From contig NZ_VOGW01000049.1 in assembly GCF_007896895.1 (NCBI RefSeq), forward strand, positions 75,881 to 112,010: a stretch of DNA of 36,130 bases, in the 5' to 3' direction. The stretch comes from Streptomyces misionensis (lineage in GTDB: Bacteria > Actinomycetota > Actinomycetes > Streptomycetales > Streptomycetaceae). The first letter of the stretch is position 1; each line of letters opens with the position of its first letter. The notes under the pieces are model-generated. The model was not told the DNA's origin, searched no databases, and saw only the letters and a program-made list of their open reading frames with translations. The translations under genes were made by a program, and so were the position numbers. Of this stretch, positions 10,711 to 22,700 are shown in pieces.

Positions 10711-13700
10711 GCTGCCGACGAGCCGGTCGACAGCGGTCTGGTCCAGTGGCGCGAGCGGGAAGTCGGAAGGGGTGCGGCCGCCGGCGCCGGGTTCGGCGCA
10801 GTGCCGGACGATCACGCGCAGTTCCTCGGCCAGTTCGGCCGCCAGCCTGGCGACGGTCTCGCGCCGGTACACCTCGCGGGAATACGACCAGGTGAACTCC
10901 AGCTGGTCGCCGGTGACCCGGCCGAGAACGTCCAGCAGGTGGGGGCGGTCCGCCGCGCGGTCCATGCCGCCGGTGAGGCCGTCTCCGTGTGGGGCGCCCA
11001 GCAGGCCGCCCGCCGCGGGCGTCCGGTCCTGCCGGCCGAGGTAGTTGAAGCAGACCTGCGGCAGGGCGGGTAGCGCGGCGCCCGCCGTGGGGTGCAGATG
11101 GCGCAGCGCGCCGTAGCCGAGGCCGCCGTTCGGTACGGCCCGCACGTTCTCCTTGACGGACTTCAGCACGGCGCCGGTGCCGGCGTCCCGGGGCACGTCC
11201 AGGGTGAGCGGGTACATGGTGGTGAACCAGCCGACGGTGCGGGCGAGGTCCGTGCCGTCGAGGAGTTCCTCGCGGCCGTGGCCTTCCAGGGTGACTGCCA
11301 CCCGGTCCCGGCCCGTCCAGCGGGCCAGCACCCGGCCCAGCGCGGTGAGCAGGACCTCGTTGACGCGGGTGCGGTACGCGTCCGGGACGTCCTGGAGCAG
11401 GCGTCGGGTCTCCTCGGCGTCGAGTCCGGCGGTCAGGCTCTCCTCGACGGCGACGGTGTTGGCGCCGCCGGTGTGGTCGGCCGGCAGGGCGGTCCCGGTG
11501 TCGACACCCCGCCAGTGGGCGAGTTCGGCGTCGAAGCCGCCCGCCGCGGCGTGCTCGGCGAGCCGCCTGGCCCACGCCTTGAACGAGGTGCTCTTGGCCC
11601 CGAGTTCCGGCCGCTCCCCGTCCCGCAGGGCGCGGTAGGCACTCTCCAGGTCCTCCAGGATCAGCCGCCACGACACGGCGTCCACGACGAGGTGGTGGGC
11701 GGCGAGCAGCAGCACCGGCCGTCCGGTGCCGCCCGGCAGGCACAGGGCCGCGCGCAGCAGCGGCCCACGGGCCAGGTCGAACCCGGCGCCGAGGGCGGCG
11801 GCCACCTCGCGCGGCTCCGCGTCCCGGTGCACCTCCAGGTGCGCGGCGGTGTCGCCGGGCGCGGTGCCGTACTGCCGCCACCGGCCGTCCCCAGCCGCCT
11901 CGAAGCGGTTCCGCAGCGCGTCGTGGTGCTCCAGTACGGCGGCCAGGGCGGCCCGCAGCACCGTCTCGTCGGGGTCCTCGGCCAGTTCGTAGGAGACGGT
12001 CTGGCTGAAGTGCGCGGGGTCCCCCGTGAGCGTGTCGAGCAGCCAGTGCTGTACGGGGGTGAGCGGGGCCTCGCCGGTCACCGGGCCCTGCTCGGCACCG
12101 ACGGACGCGGCGCTGTCCGGTACCTTTTCGGCCGCGGCGGCGAGTTCGGCGAGGGTCTGGTGGGTGAACAGGTGCCGAGGGGTCAGGGCGAGACCGGCCC
12201 GGCGGGCGGCCGAGACGATCTGGATGCCGAGGATGGAGTCGCCGCCGAGCATGAAGTAGTTGTCGTCCGCGCCCACTTCGGGCACGCCCAGCACCTCGGC
12301 CCAGATGGCCGCGAGGGTGTGCTCGGCCTCGGTGCGCGGCGGCCGGCCCGCTCCCGTGCCGACGCCGGGCGCGGCCCGCTCGGGGGCGGGCAGGGCGCGC
12401 CGGTCGAGCTTGCCGGTGGCGCCGAGCGGCAGCCGCTCCAGCGGTACGACGAGGGCGGGGACGAGGTGGTCGGGGAGACTGCCGGCGAGGAAGGCGCGCA
12501 GTTCGGCGGGGTCCGGCAGACCGGCCGCGCGGGGCACCGCGTAACCGATGAGCCGACGGTGGCCGTCCTGCTCCATCACCCGGGCCGCTGCCGCCGCCAC
12601 GGCCGGGTGGCGGGCCAGCGCGGCCTCCACTTCGCCGAGTTCGATGCGGAAGCCGCGCACCTTCACCTGGTCGTCGCCGCGGCCGAGGTAGACGAGGTCG
12701 CCGTCGGCACTCCAGCGGACCTGGTCGCCGGTGCGGTACATGCGGCTGCCCGCGGGGCCGAACGGGTCGGGCAGGAAGCGGGACGCGGTCAGGCCGGGGC
12801 GGCGCAGATACCCGCGGGCGACGCCGGTACCGGCGAGGAAGAGTTCGCCGGGCGCGCCGATCGGCACCGGGCGCATCCGCTCGTCCAGCACGTAGGCGCG
12901 GGCACCGCCGAGCGGGCGGCCGATCGGCGGGTCGCGGTCGGGGTCGGCCGGGTCGCAGGTGAAGGCGGTGGCGTAGACGGTGGCCTCGGTGGGCCCGTAG
13001 ATGTTGCGCACCTCGCTGCCGGGGACGGCGGCGCGGACCCGGCGCACGGTCCGGGCGGGCAGCCCCTCCCCCGCGAGGACGACGGTGTCGGCGGTGAGCC
13101 GTACGGCGTCCTCGGCGAGCAGCCGGTCAAGGGCGGAGGGCACCGCACTGAGCAGCCCGGCCCGCCAGGGACCGGGGCGCTCGGCGAGGGCCAGCAGGTC
13201 GCGGACGACCTCGACGCAGCCGCCGGAGAGCAGCGGGGAGAAGATCTCGAAGACCGACACGTCGAAATTGAGCGAGGTGGAGGCGATCACGTGGGCCAGG
13301 CCCCGGCCGCTGAACTCGGCCGCCGCCCAGTCGGTCAGGACGAGGACGGAGGCGTGGCTGACGACCACGCCCTTGGGGCGGCCGGTCGAGCCGGAGGTGT
13401 GGATCACATAGGCGGGGTGGCCGGGCAGCAGGGCGGTGCGGCGTTCGTCGTCGCCGACCGGGGTGTCCGGCACCCGGGGGTCCGGCTCCTCGTCGAGCAG
13501 GACGCGGGTGAACGGTCCCTCGGGCAGCCGGCCGGCGGTCGCGGTGGCCGTGATCACGGCATCGGGCTGTACGTCCTCGAAGAGGAACGCGACGCGCTCG
13601 GCCGGGTACTGGGGGTCGACCGGCAGGTATCCGGCGCCGCTCTTGAGCACCGCGAGGAGCGCCACGATCAGGTCGGCGGTGCGGGGCAGGCACAGGGCGA

Positions 13701-16700
13701 CGAAGCGCTCGGGTCCGGCGCCGGCGGCGATGAGCCGCCGGGCCAGCCGGTTCGCGCGGGCGTCGAGTTCGGCGTAGGTGAGGCACTGGTCGCCGTGGCG
13801 GACGGCGATGGCGTCCGGTGTCCGCTCGGCCTGCCGCCGGAACGCCTCGGGCAGGGTGTCGTGCGGGAGCGCGGTCAGCGGCCCGCCCAGACGGTCCACC
13901 AGCGCCCGTGCCCCGGCCGCGTCCAGCAGGGGGAGTTCGGCGAGGGTGCGGTCGGGGTCGTCGGCCATGCCGGTCAGCAGGGTGCGCAGGCTCTCGCCGA
14001 GCGCCCGTACCGTCGTGGCGTCGAAGGCGTCGGGGTCGTAGTCCAGGTTCACGGCCAGGGTGTCGCCGGGCGCGACGACCACGCTGAGCGGGTAGTTGGT
14101 CGGTTCCAGGTCCCGTTCCTGCTCCATGGACAGGCCGTGGCGGGCGAGCGCGTTCTCGTCGAACGGGTAGTTCTCGAAGACGACGATGGAGTCGAACAGG
14201 GCGGTGCCGCCGGGCACTTCGCTCCAGGACTGCAACTGGGCGAGCGAGACGAAGTCGTGGCGGCGGGCCTCGGACTGGGCGGTCTGGAGTTCGCGCAGCC
14301 AGTCCAGCAGCGGGCGCTCCCCGTCGGCGCGGGCGCGGGTGGGCAGGGTGTTGATGAACAGGCCGACCATCGAGGTGACGCCGGGCAGTTCGGAGGGCCG
14401 TCCGGAGACGGTGGTACCGAAGACCACGTCGGTGCCGCCGCCGTAGCGGGACAGCAGCAGTGCCCAGGCACCCTGGAGGACCGTGTTCAGGGTGAGGCCG
14501 GAGCGCTGGGCCGTCTCGCGCAGCCGTGCCGAGACGTCCGGGGTGAGGGTCATCCGCACCGTTCCGCAGGAGGAGGCGCGGTGGGCCTCGGCGGGCCGCC
14601 GGTCCCGGGGCAGTTCGGTGGGGGCCTGGAAGCCGGCGAGGGCGGCCCGCCAGTGCCGCTCGGCGCGGTCGGTGTCCTGTTCGGCGAGCCAGCGCAGATA
14701 CTCGGCGAACGGCCTGCGTTCGGTCAGCCGCGGACGGCGCCCCGAAGTCAGCGCGGCGTAGCGCTCGCAGACCTCGTCGAAGACCTGCGCGGCGCTCCAG
14801 CCGTCGAGCAGGACGTGGTGGAACGTCCACACCAGGCGGACCCGGTCGGGGGCCAGCCGGATCAGGGTCAGCCGCATCAGCGGCGCGGCGCCCAGGTCGA
14901 TGCCCTGCTCCCGGTCCTCGGCGAGCAGTCGTTCCAGGTCGTCCGCGCAGGTGTCCGCGGGCCGGCCGGACCAGTCGTGGTGGGTGACGGGTACGGCGGC
15001 GCGGTGCCGGACGACCTGGAGCGGTTCCGGGGTTTCCTGCCACACGAGCCGGGTGCGCAGCACGGGGTTGGCGTCCGCGGTGTGCTGCCACGCCTCGGCG
15101 AGCGCCCGCGGGTCGGTGACCCCGTTCAGCACCAGCTGCACCTGGTTGAGGTAGGTGCGGCCGGCCGGGTCGAGCAGGCTGTGGAAGAGCATGCCCGCTT
15201 GCATCGGCGTGAGCGGGTAGATGTCCGCGACGTCCCGGCCGGTGCCGGCGACCCGGTCGACGGCGGCCTGGTCCAGGCGGGCCAGCGGGAAGTCCGAGGG
15301 GGTGCGGCCGCCGGCCTCGGGGCGGGCGCAGTGCGCGACGATGTCGCCCAGCGCCCGCAGCATGCCCTCGGCGAGCGCGGTGACGGTCTCCTCGTGGTGC
15401 CGTTGGGCGCTGTGGTACCAGGTGATCTCCAGTTGGTCGTCCTCGACCCGGGCCACCACGTCCAGCAGGTGCGGACGTTCGGTGCCGGGCGCTTCGGCGC
15501 CGCCCAGACCGCCGGGCACCGCCCCGACCAGGGTGCCGCCGACCCCGGACCAGTCGAAGCGGCCCAGGTAGTTGAAGCTGATGGCGGGCTCGGGCGTGCC
15601 GGTGAGCCGGGCCTCGTGGAGGAGGTGGCGCAGCACGCCGTAGCCGAGGCCGCGGTCGGGTACGGCGCGCACCTGCTCCTTGACGGCCTTCAGGGCGGTG
15701 CCCCAGTCGCCGGCCGGGACGGTCAGGGCGACCGGGAAGAGCGAGGTGAGCCAGCCGACGGTGCGGGACAGGTCGATGTCCTCGAACAGCTGGTCCTCGC
15801 GGCCGTGGCCCTCCAGGCCGACGGCGACGGTTCCGTTGCCGGTCCAGTCGGCGAGGACCCGGCCCAGCGCGGTGAGCAGGACGTCGTCGACGCGGGTGCG
15901 GTAGACACCGGGGACGCGGCGCAGCAGGGCGTCGGTGCGGTCGCGGTCGAGCCGGACGGTGACCTCGCGGACGTCGGCCATGGTGTTGCCGCCGGTGCCG
16001 TCCACGGGCAGCGGGTCGGCGCAGGCCCGGGCGGCCCGCTCCCAGTGGTCGAGCCGGGCGGCGAAGGTGTCGGCGTGCTCGCGCAGCCTGCGCACCCATG
16101 TGTGCACGGAGGTGGTGCGGGCGGGCAGCCGTACGGGCTGTCCGGTCAGGGCCTGCCGGTAGGCGGTCTCCAGGTCCTCCAGCAGGATGCGCCAGGAGAC
16201 GCCGTCGACCACCAGGTGGTGGGCGACCAGCAGCAGCCGGGCGGGCCGGGTGCCGTCGGCGGTGAACAGGCGGGCCTTGAACAGCGGTCCCGTCGCCGGC
16301 CGGAGTCCGGCGTGGGCCGCCGCCGTGACGGACTCTTCGGCCCGTGGGTCGTGGACTTCGAGCAGCTCGGGCACCGGGGCGTCGACGGCGGGGACGTCCT
16401 GCCGCCAGGTGCCGTCGGCTTCGGCGGTGAACCGGGCGCGCAGGGCGTCGTGGTGGGTCCACAGGGCGGTGAGGGCGCGGTGCAGCGCGTCCTCGTCCAC
16501 CGGTCCGGCCGCCTCGATGACGACGGACTGGTCGAAGAAGTCGGCGTGCGCGGGCCCCGGGTCGAGGAACCAGTGCTGGATCGGGGTGAGGTCGGCCGCC
16601 CCGCCGACCGGTCCGGTACCGGCGACGGCGACGGCGGTGCAGCCGTCCGCGGCGGCCAGCTCGGCCACCGTGGGATGCCGGAAGAGGTCGCGCGGGGTGA

Positions 16701-19700
16701 GCGTGAGCCCGGCGGCCCGGGCCCGGGAGACGACCTGGATGCTGAGGATGGAGTCGCCGCCCAGCATGAAGAAGTTGTCGTCGACACCGACCCGTGCCAC
16801 GCCCAGCAGCTCGGCCCAGATCCCGGCCAGCAGCCGCTCGGTGTCGGTGCTCGGGGCTCGGTGGTCCCGCTCGCCGCCGGCCGACCAGTCGGGTGCGGGC
16901 AGCCGACGCCGGTCGACCTTGCCGTTGCCGGTCAGCGGCAGTTCGGGCACGACCACGAACGCGGCGGGCAGCATGTAGTCGGGCAGGCCGTCCGCGAGGT
17001 GCGCGCGCAGCTCGGCGGCGGCCGGCACCCCGGCGCCGGGGGCCGGGACGAGGTGGGCGGCCAGCCGCTTGCGCCCGGCGTCCTGGTAGAGGGAGACGAC
17101 GGCCTCGGCCACGGCGGGGTGGGCGGTGAGCCGTGCCTCGATCTCGGCGGGTTCCACACGGAAGCCGCGGATCTTGATCTGGTCGTCCACGCGGCCCACG
17201 AAGTGCAGCTCGCCGTCGGCGCTCCAACGCACGATGTCGCCGGTGCGGTACATCCGTTCCCCGGGCGGCCCGAAGGGGTCGGCGAGATAGCGGGCGGCGG
17301 TCGCCCCGGGCCGGCCCGCGTAGCCCCGGGCCAGGCCGGCGCCGGCGAGGTACAGCTCGCCGGGGATGCCCGGCGGCTGCGGCTGGAGGGCGGCGTCCAG
17401 GACGTAGGCGCGGGTGTCGTCCAGCGGGCGGCCGATGGGAAGTACGGCGGGCAGCGGGTCGCCGGAGCGGAAGGCGCGGCGGGTGGCGAAGGTGGTCGTC
17501 TCGGTGGGGCCGTAGCCGTCGACGACGGTCAGGCCGGGGCAGGCCTCCAGCACCCGGCGCACGACCGCGCCCGGCACCGCCTCGCCGCCGGTCCACACCT
17601 CGCGCGCGCCGCGCAGGCAGCCGGGGTCCTCCTGGGCGAGGAGCCGGAACAGTCCGGCGGTCAGCCACAGGCAGCTCACCCGCCATTCCGTGACGGCTCT
17701 GCGGACCAGCGCGGTGTCCAGGTCGGCGGGCGGGGCGAGCACGGCCGTGCCGCCGCGCAGCAGCGGCACCCACAGCTCGTAGGTGGCGGCGTCGAAGGCG
17801 TGCGGCGAGTGCACGAGGACCCGGTCGTGTCCTTCGAAGGCCCGGTCCAGGGCGAGGGCGGCGACGTCCCGCTGGCGCACCGCGACACCCTTGGGAGTGC
17901 CGGTGGAGCCCGAGGTGAACATCAGGTACTGCACGTGGTCGGGGTGGACGGCGGGCACGGGGCCGGTGGGCGCGGTGCCACCCGCGCCCGGGGCGCCGTC
18001 GGCGCGCAGCACACCGCCCCCGGGCAGCACTTCGTGGGCCGTCTCCGCCCAGGCCGCGTCCGTGAGCAGCAGGCCGGCGCCGGCCTCGGCCAGCGTCCGG
18101 CGCAGCCGTTCGGCGGGCGCCCTGCCGTCCAGCGGCACGTACACCCCGCCGGTTCGGACGAGGGCCAGCTGGGCGACGACCAGTGGCACGGACCGGTCCA
18201 TCAGCACGCCGACCGGGCGTTCCGGCCGGACCCCGAGGGCGGTGAGCCGGTCCGCCAACCGAGCGGCGCGCGCGTCGAGTTCGGCGTAGGTGAGGCGCTC
18301 GTCACCCGCCTCCAGGGCGACGGCGCCGGGGGTGCGGCGCACCTGTGCGGCGAAGAGGTCCGCGACGGTGGCGGGGGGCAGGCCGGTGGCGGTGTCGTTC
18401 CAGGCGCGCAGCACCTGCTCGCGGCGGTCCGGGGTGAGCAGCGGGAGCCGGGCCGGCGCGTGCCGGATGCCGTCGGGCATTCCCTCGAGCAGCACGGTCA
18501 GGTACTCGGCCAGCCGCTCGGCGGTCCCCGTGTCGAACAGGTCGGGGTCGTAGCCCAGCCGCAAGGTCAGTGCCTCGCCTGGGTAAGCGGTCAGGCTCAG
18601 CGGGTAGTTGGTGGTCTCGATGCCCTCCAGGCCGCTCAGGCGCAGCCCGTGGGCGGCGGCGAGGTCGTCGTCCACCGGGTAGTTCTCGAAGACGACGATG
18701 CTGTCGAACAGGCTGACACGTTCCGGCAGTCCGGTGAGGGCGCGCAGCCGGGTGAGCGGCACGTGGTCGAACCGCCGGTCCTCGCTCTGGTCGTGCTGCA
18801 GGGCGCGCAGCCAGTCGAGGAGGGTCCCCTGGCCAGGGACGGCGGCCCGGGTCGGCAGAGTGGTGATGAACAGGCCGGTCATGGCGTCGGCGCCGGGCAG
18901 CTCCGGCGGGCGGCCGGACACGGTGGTGCCGAACACCACCTCGTCGCGGCCGGACTGGCGGGCCAGCAGCAGCGCCCAGGCGCCCTGCACCAGGGTGTTG
19001 AGGGTCAGTCCGGAGGTCCGCGCCAGCTCCTCCAGGGCGCGGCCGGCGGCCGCGGACAGGGTGGCCCGTACGGCGTGCGTGGACTCGGCGCGGTGGCTCT
19101 CGCGCGGCTCGCGGTCGTAGGGCAGCGGGGTGGCCTCGGCCAGGTCCGACAGCCGGCGCTGCCAGTGCCGTTCGGCCTCCGCGGTGTCGCGGTCGCGCAG
19201 CCAGGCGACGTAGTCGCGGTAGGGCGGGCGGTCAGCGAGGGCGTCCGGTCCGGCACCGCCGTAGAGGGTGAAGACGTCCGAGAGGACCTGGAACAGGCTC
19301 CAGCCGTCCAGGAGCAGATGGTGGAAGGACCACACCACGCGCACCGCGGTGTCGGAGACCCGGGCGAGGAGCAGACGCTGGAGCGGGGCGCGCCCGAGGT
19401 CGATGCCCTCGGCGCGGTCGCGGGCCAGGACGTCGTCCAGCCGGGTGCGCCGCTCCTGCTCCGTCAGCTCCCGCCAGTCCACGTGGGTGACCGGCACGGC
19501 CGCGTGCCGCCGCACCACGAGCAGCGGCTCGGGCACGTCCTCCCAGACCACCCCGCCGCGCAGCACCTCGGCGCGGTCGGTCACCTCCTGCCAGGCGGCA
19601 GCGAGAGCGCGCGGGTCGGGCACGCCGTCCAGGACGAAGGTGAGCTGCTGGAAGTAGACGCCGCGGTCGTCCTGGGACAGGCCGTGGAAGAGCATGCCCG

Positions 19701-22700
19701 CCTGGGTCGGGGTGAGCGGCAGGATGTCCGCGACGGCCGCCGGGTCCGTGCCGGTGAGGCGGTCCACGGTGTCCTGGTCGAGCCGGGCAAGCGGGAAGTC
19801 GGACGGGGTGCGCCCGGCGGCCCCGGGCCGGCCGGCGAACCGGGCCAGGTCCGCGAGCGCGTCGGCGAAGCCCGAGGCCAGCTCGCCGATCGTGTCTTCG
19901 GCATGCAGCCGCTCCGAGTAGAACCAGGTGAACTCCAGCTGTCCGTCCACGAGTTGGCCGACGACCTCCAGAGCGTGCGGGCGCTCGGCGTCCGGGTCGG
20001 CGTCCAGCTCCAGCGGCCGGACGGTGCCCCGGTACAGCCCGTCGGGCGCGGCCGACGCCCCCATCCGGCCCAGGTAGTTGAAGCTGATCTGCGCGTCCGG
20101 GGTACCGGGACCGCCACCGGGGCCGGCCAGGTGGCGCAGCACGTCATGCCCCAGTCCGTGCCGGGGTATCGCGCGCAACTGCTCCTTGACCTGCTTCAGT
20201 ACGGCGTCCCAGCCGGCCTCCCCGGGGACCGCGAGCGCGACCGGGTACCGGGTGGTGAACCAGCCGACGGTGCGGCTGATGTCCAGCTCGGGGAAGAGTT
20301 CCTCGCGGCCGTGTCCCTCGACGTCGACAACCACCCGGTCCCGGCCGCTCCAGGCGCAAAGGGCCCGGCCGAGGGCGCTGAGCAGGACGTCGTTGACCTG
20401 GGTGCGGTAGGTGTCGGGCAGGGTGTGCAGCAGTACCGAGGTGTCCTCGGGGGCCAGCCGTACGGTGAACGCCCGCTGAGTGGCGTAGGTGTTGGCGCCC
20501 CGCTCCGGCCCTGCCGGTACGAGCGGTTCGGTGTCCGGGACCGCCCGCAGCCAGTACTCCCGCTCGTCCTCGAAGCCGCCGTCCGCAGCGTGGGCGGCCA
20601 GCCGGCGGGCCCACTGGCGCAGGGGCGAGGACTTCGCGGGCAGCGCCGCCGCGCCGTCGGCGCCGATGCGGCGGGCCCGGTAGGCGCGGTCGAGGTCATC
20701 GAGCAGCACCCGCCAGGACACGCCGTCGACCACAAGGTGGTGGACCGCGAGGTGCAGCACGGCGGGGCGGCCGGAACCGCTGTCGTGCAGCACGGCGCGC
20801 AGCAGCGGTCCCCGGGCGAGGTCGAAGGGCCCGAAGTGGGGGGTGTCCGTGTCCGGGCCGGTGTGCCGGGCCAGCCGGATCCGGGGCATGCGCTCGTCGA
20901 TGAACCAGACGGCCGCGCGCCCCTGCCCGCGGGTGTCGGCGAACCGGGAGCGCAGGGCGTCGTGGTGTCCGGCGAGGTCGTTCAGCGCGTCCTCCAGCGC
21001 GGCCGCGTCCAGGTCGTCGGGCATCCGGACGGACAGCGCCTGGGAGAAGTGTCCGGCGTCCCGCACGGCGGCGTCGAACAGCCAGTGCTGGATCGGCGTC
21101 AGCGGGGCGGTGCCGGTGGCCTCCTCCGGTGCGGGGGCGGCCTCGCGGAGCCGCCCCGCGGCGTCCGCGCAGCGGGCCAGGGCGGCGACCGTCTGGTGCT
21201 GGTAGACATCCCGCGAGGTCAGCGGCAGGCCCTCCTGCCGGGCGCGGGCCACGACCTGGATGCTCAGGATCGAGTCGCCGCCGAGTTCGAAGAAGTTGTC
21301 GTCGACGCCGACGCGTGCCACGCGCAGCACCTGGGCCCAGATCGCGGCGAGGGCCCGTTCGGTGGGGGTGCGGGGCGCGACATGCCGTAAGGCGCGCGCG
21401 GCGGGGCCCGGGTCGGGGAGCCGGCCGCGGTCGACCTTGCCGTTCGGGCTGAGCGGCAGCGCCGCCAGGACGACGACCGTCGACGGGACCATGTAGGCGG
21501 GCAGGGTGCGGCCGAGTTCCCGGCGTACGGCCTCCGGGTCCACCGGCTCCCCGGCGGCCGGGACGACGTAGCCGACCAGGCGCCGGTGGTCCTCGCCCCC
21601 GCCGGTGAGGGCGGTGGCCGCGGCCTCGGCGACTCCCGCGCAGCCGCGCAGCGCCTCCTCCACCTCGCCGAGTTCGATGCGGAAGCCGCGCACCTTGACC
21701 TGCTGGTCGATCCGGCCCACGTACTCCAGCCGGCCGTCGGCGGCGCGGCGCACCAGGTCGCCGGTGCGGTACATGCGCTCCCCGGGCGCGCCGAACGGGT
21801 CGGCGACGAACCGGGCGGCGGTCAGACCGGGGCGGCGCAGATAGCCGCGGGCCAGACCGGCACCGCCGAGGTACAGCTCACCGGTGACGCCGACCGGCTG
21901 GGGCCGCAGGCGGCCGTCCAGCACGTAGGTCCGGGTGAGCGCGACCGGTTCGCCGATCGGCGGGGCCTGGTCGGACAGCCGGTCACCGGCAAACCAGGCG
22001 GTGGCGTACACGGTGGCCTCGGTGGGGCCGTAGATGTTGGCGATGCGGGCCTCGGGCATGGCGGCGCGCAGGTCGTGCACGGTCTGCGCGGGCAGCGCCT
22101 CGCCGGCCAGGACGACGGTGTCCGCGACCAGCGGTGCGCTGCCGCCCGCGACCAGGCGGGAGACGACGGAGGGCACCCCGCTGAGCAGACCGGCGTGCCG
22201 GGGGCCCGAACCGTCGGCGAGGGCGGGCAGATCGGCGACCACCTCGACCGTGCCGCCGGCCGTCAGGGGGCAGAGCAGCTCGAAGACCGAGACGTCGAAG
22301 TTGAGGGAGGTGGAGGCGATCACATGGCCGAGCCCGGCCGTCTCGAACCGCTCCCCCGCCCACGCGGCCAGGGCGGCGACGCTGCGGTGGGTCACCACCA
22401 CGCCCTTGGGCCGGCCGGTGGAACCCGAGGTGTAGATGACGTACGCCGGATGGTCCGGCAGCAGCGGCAGGAGCCGGTCTGCGTCGGTGAGTTCCGTGTC
22501 GGCCCAGGCCGCGTCGTCGCACTCCTCCAGCAGCAGGGGCGCGCAGTCCTCGGGCAGGGCGGCGGCGGTCTCCCGGGTGGCGACGACGAGGGCCGGCCGG
22601 GCGTCGCCGAGCATCAGCCGGACGCGCTCGGCCGGATAGCCGGGGTCGACGGGGAGGTAGGCGGCGCCCGAGGTGAGCACGGCCCACAGGACGGGCACCA

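Noticed and set aside
11092..21390. Plus-strand open frame of 3432 codons, and similar giant plus-strand frames at 27-3236, 3243-7262, 8506-11073, 21586-24417 and 24550-26820
   Set aside because: They are exact antisense, codon-aligned shadows of the NRPS genes; their Gly/Val/Gln/Arg-rich translations contain no domain, and they end only where the NRPS uses TTA, CTA or TCA codons.
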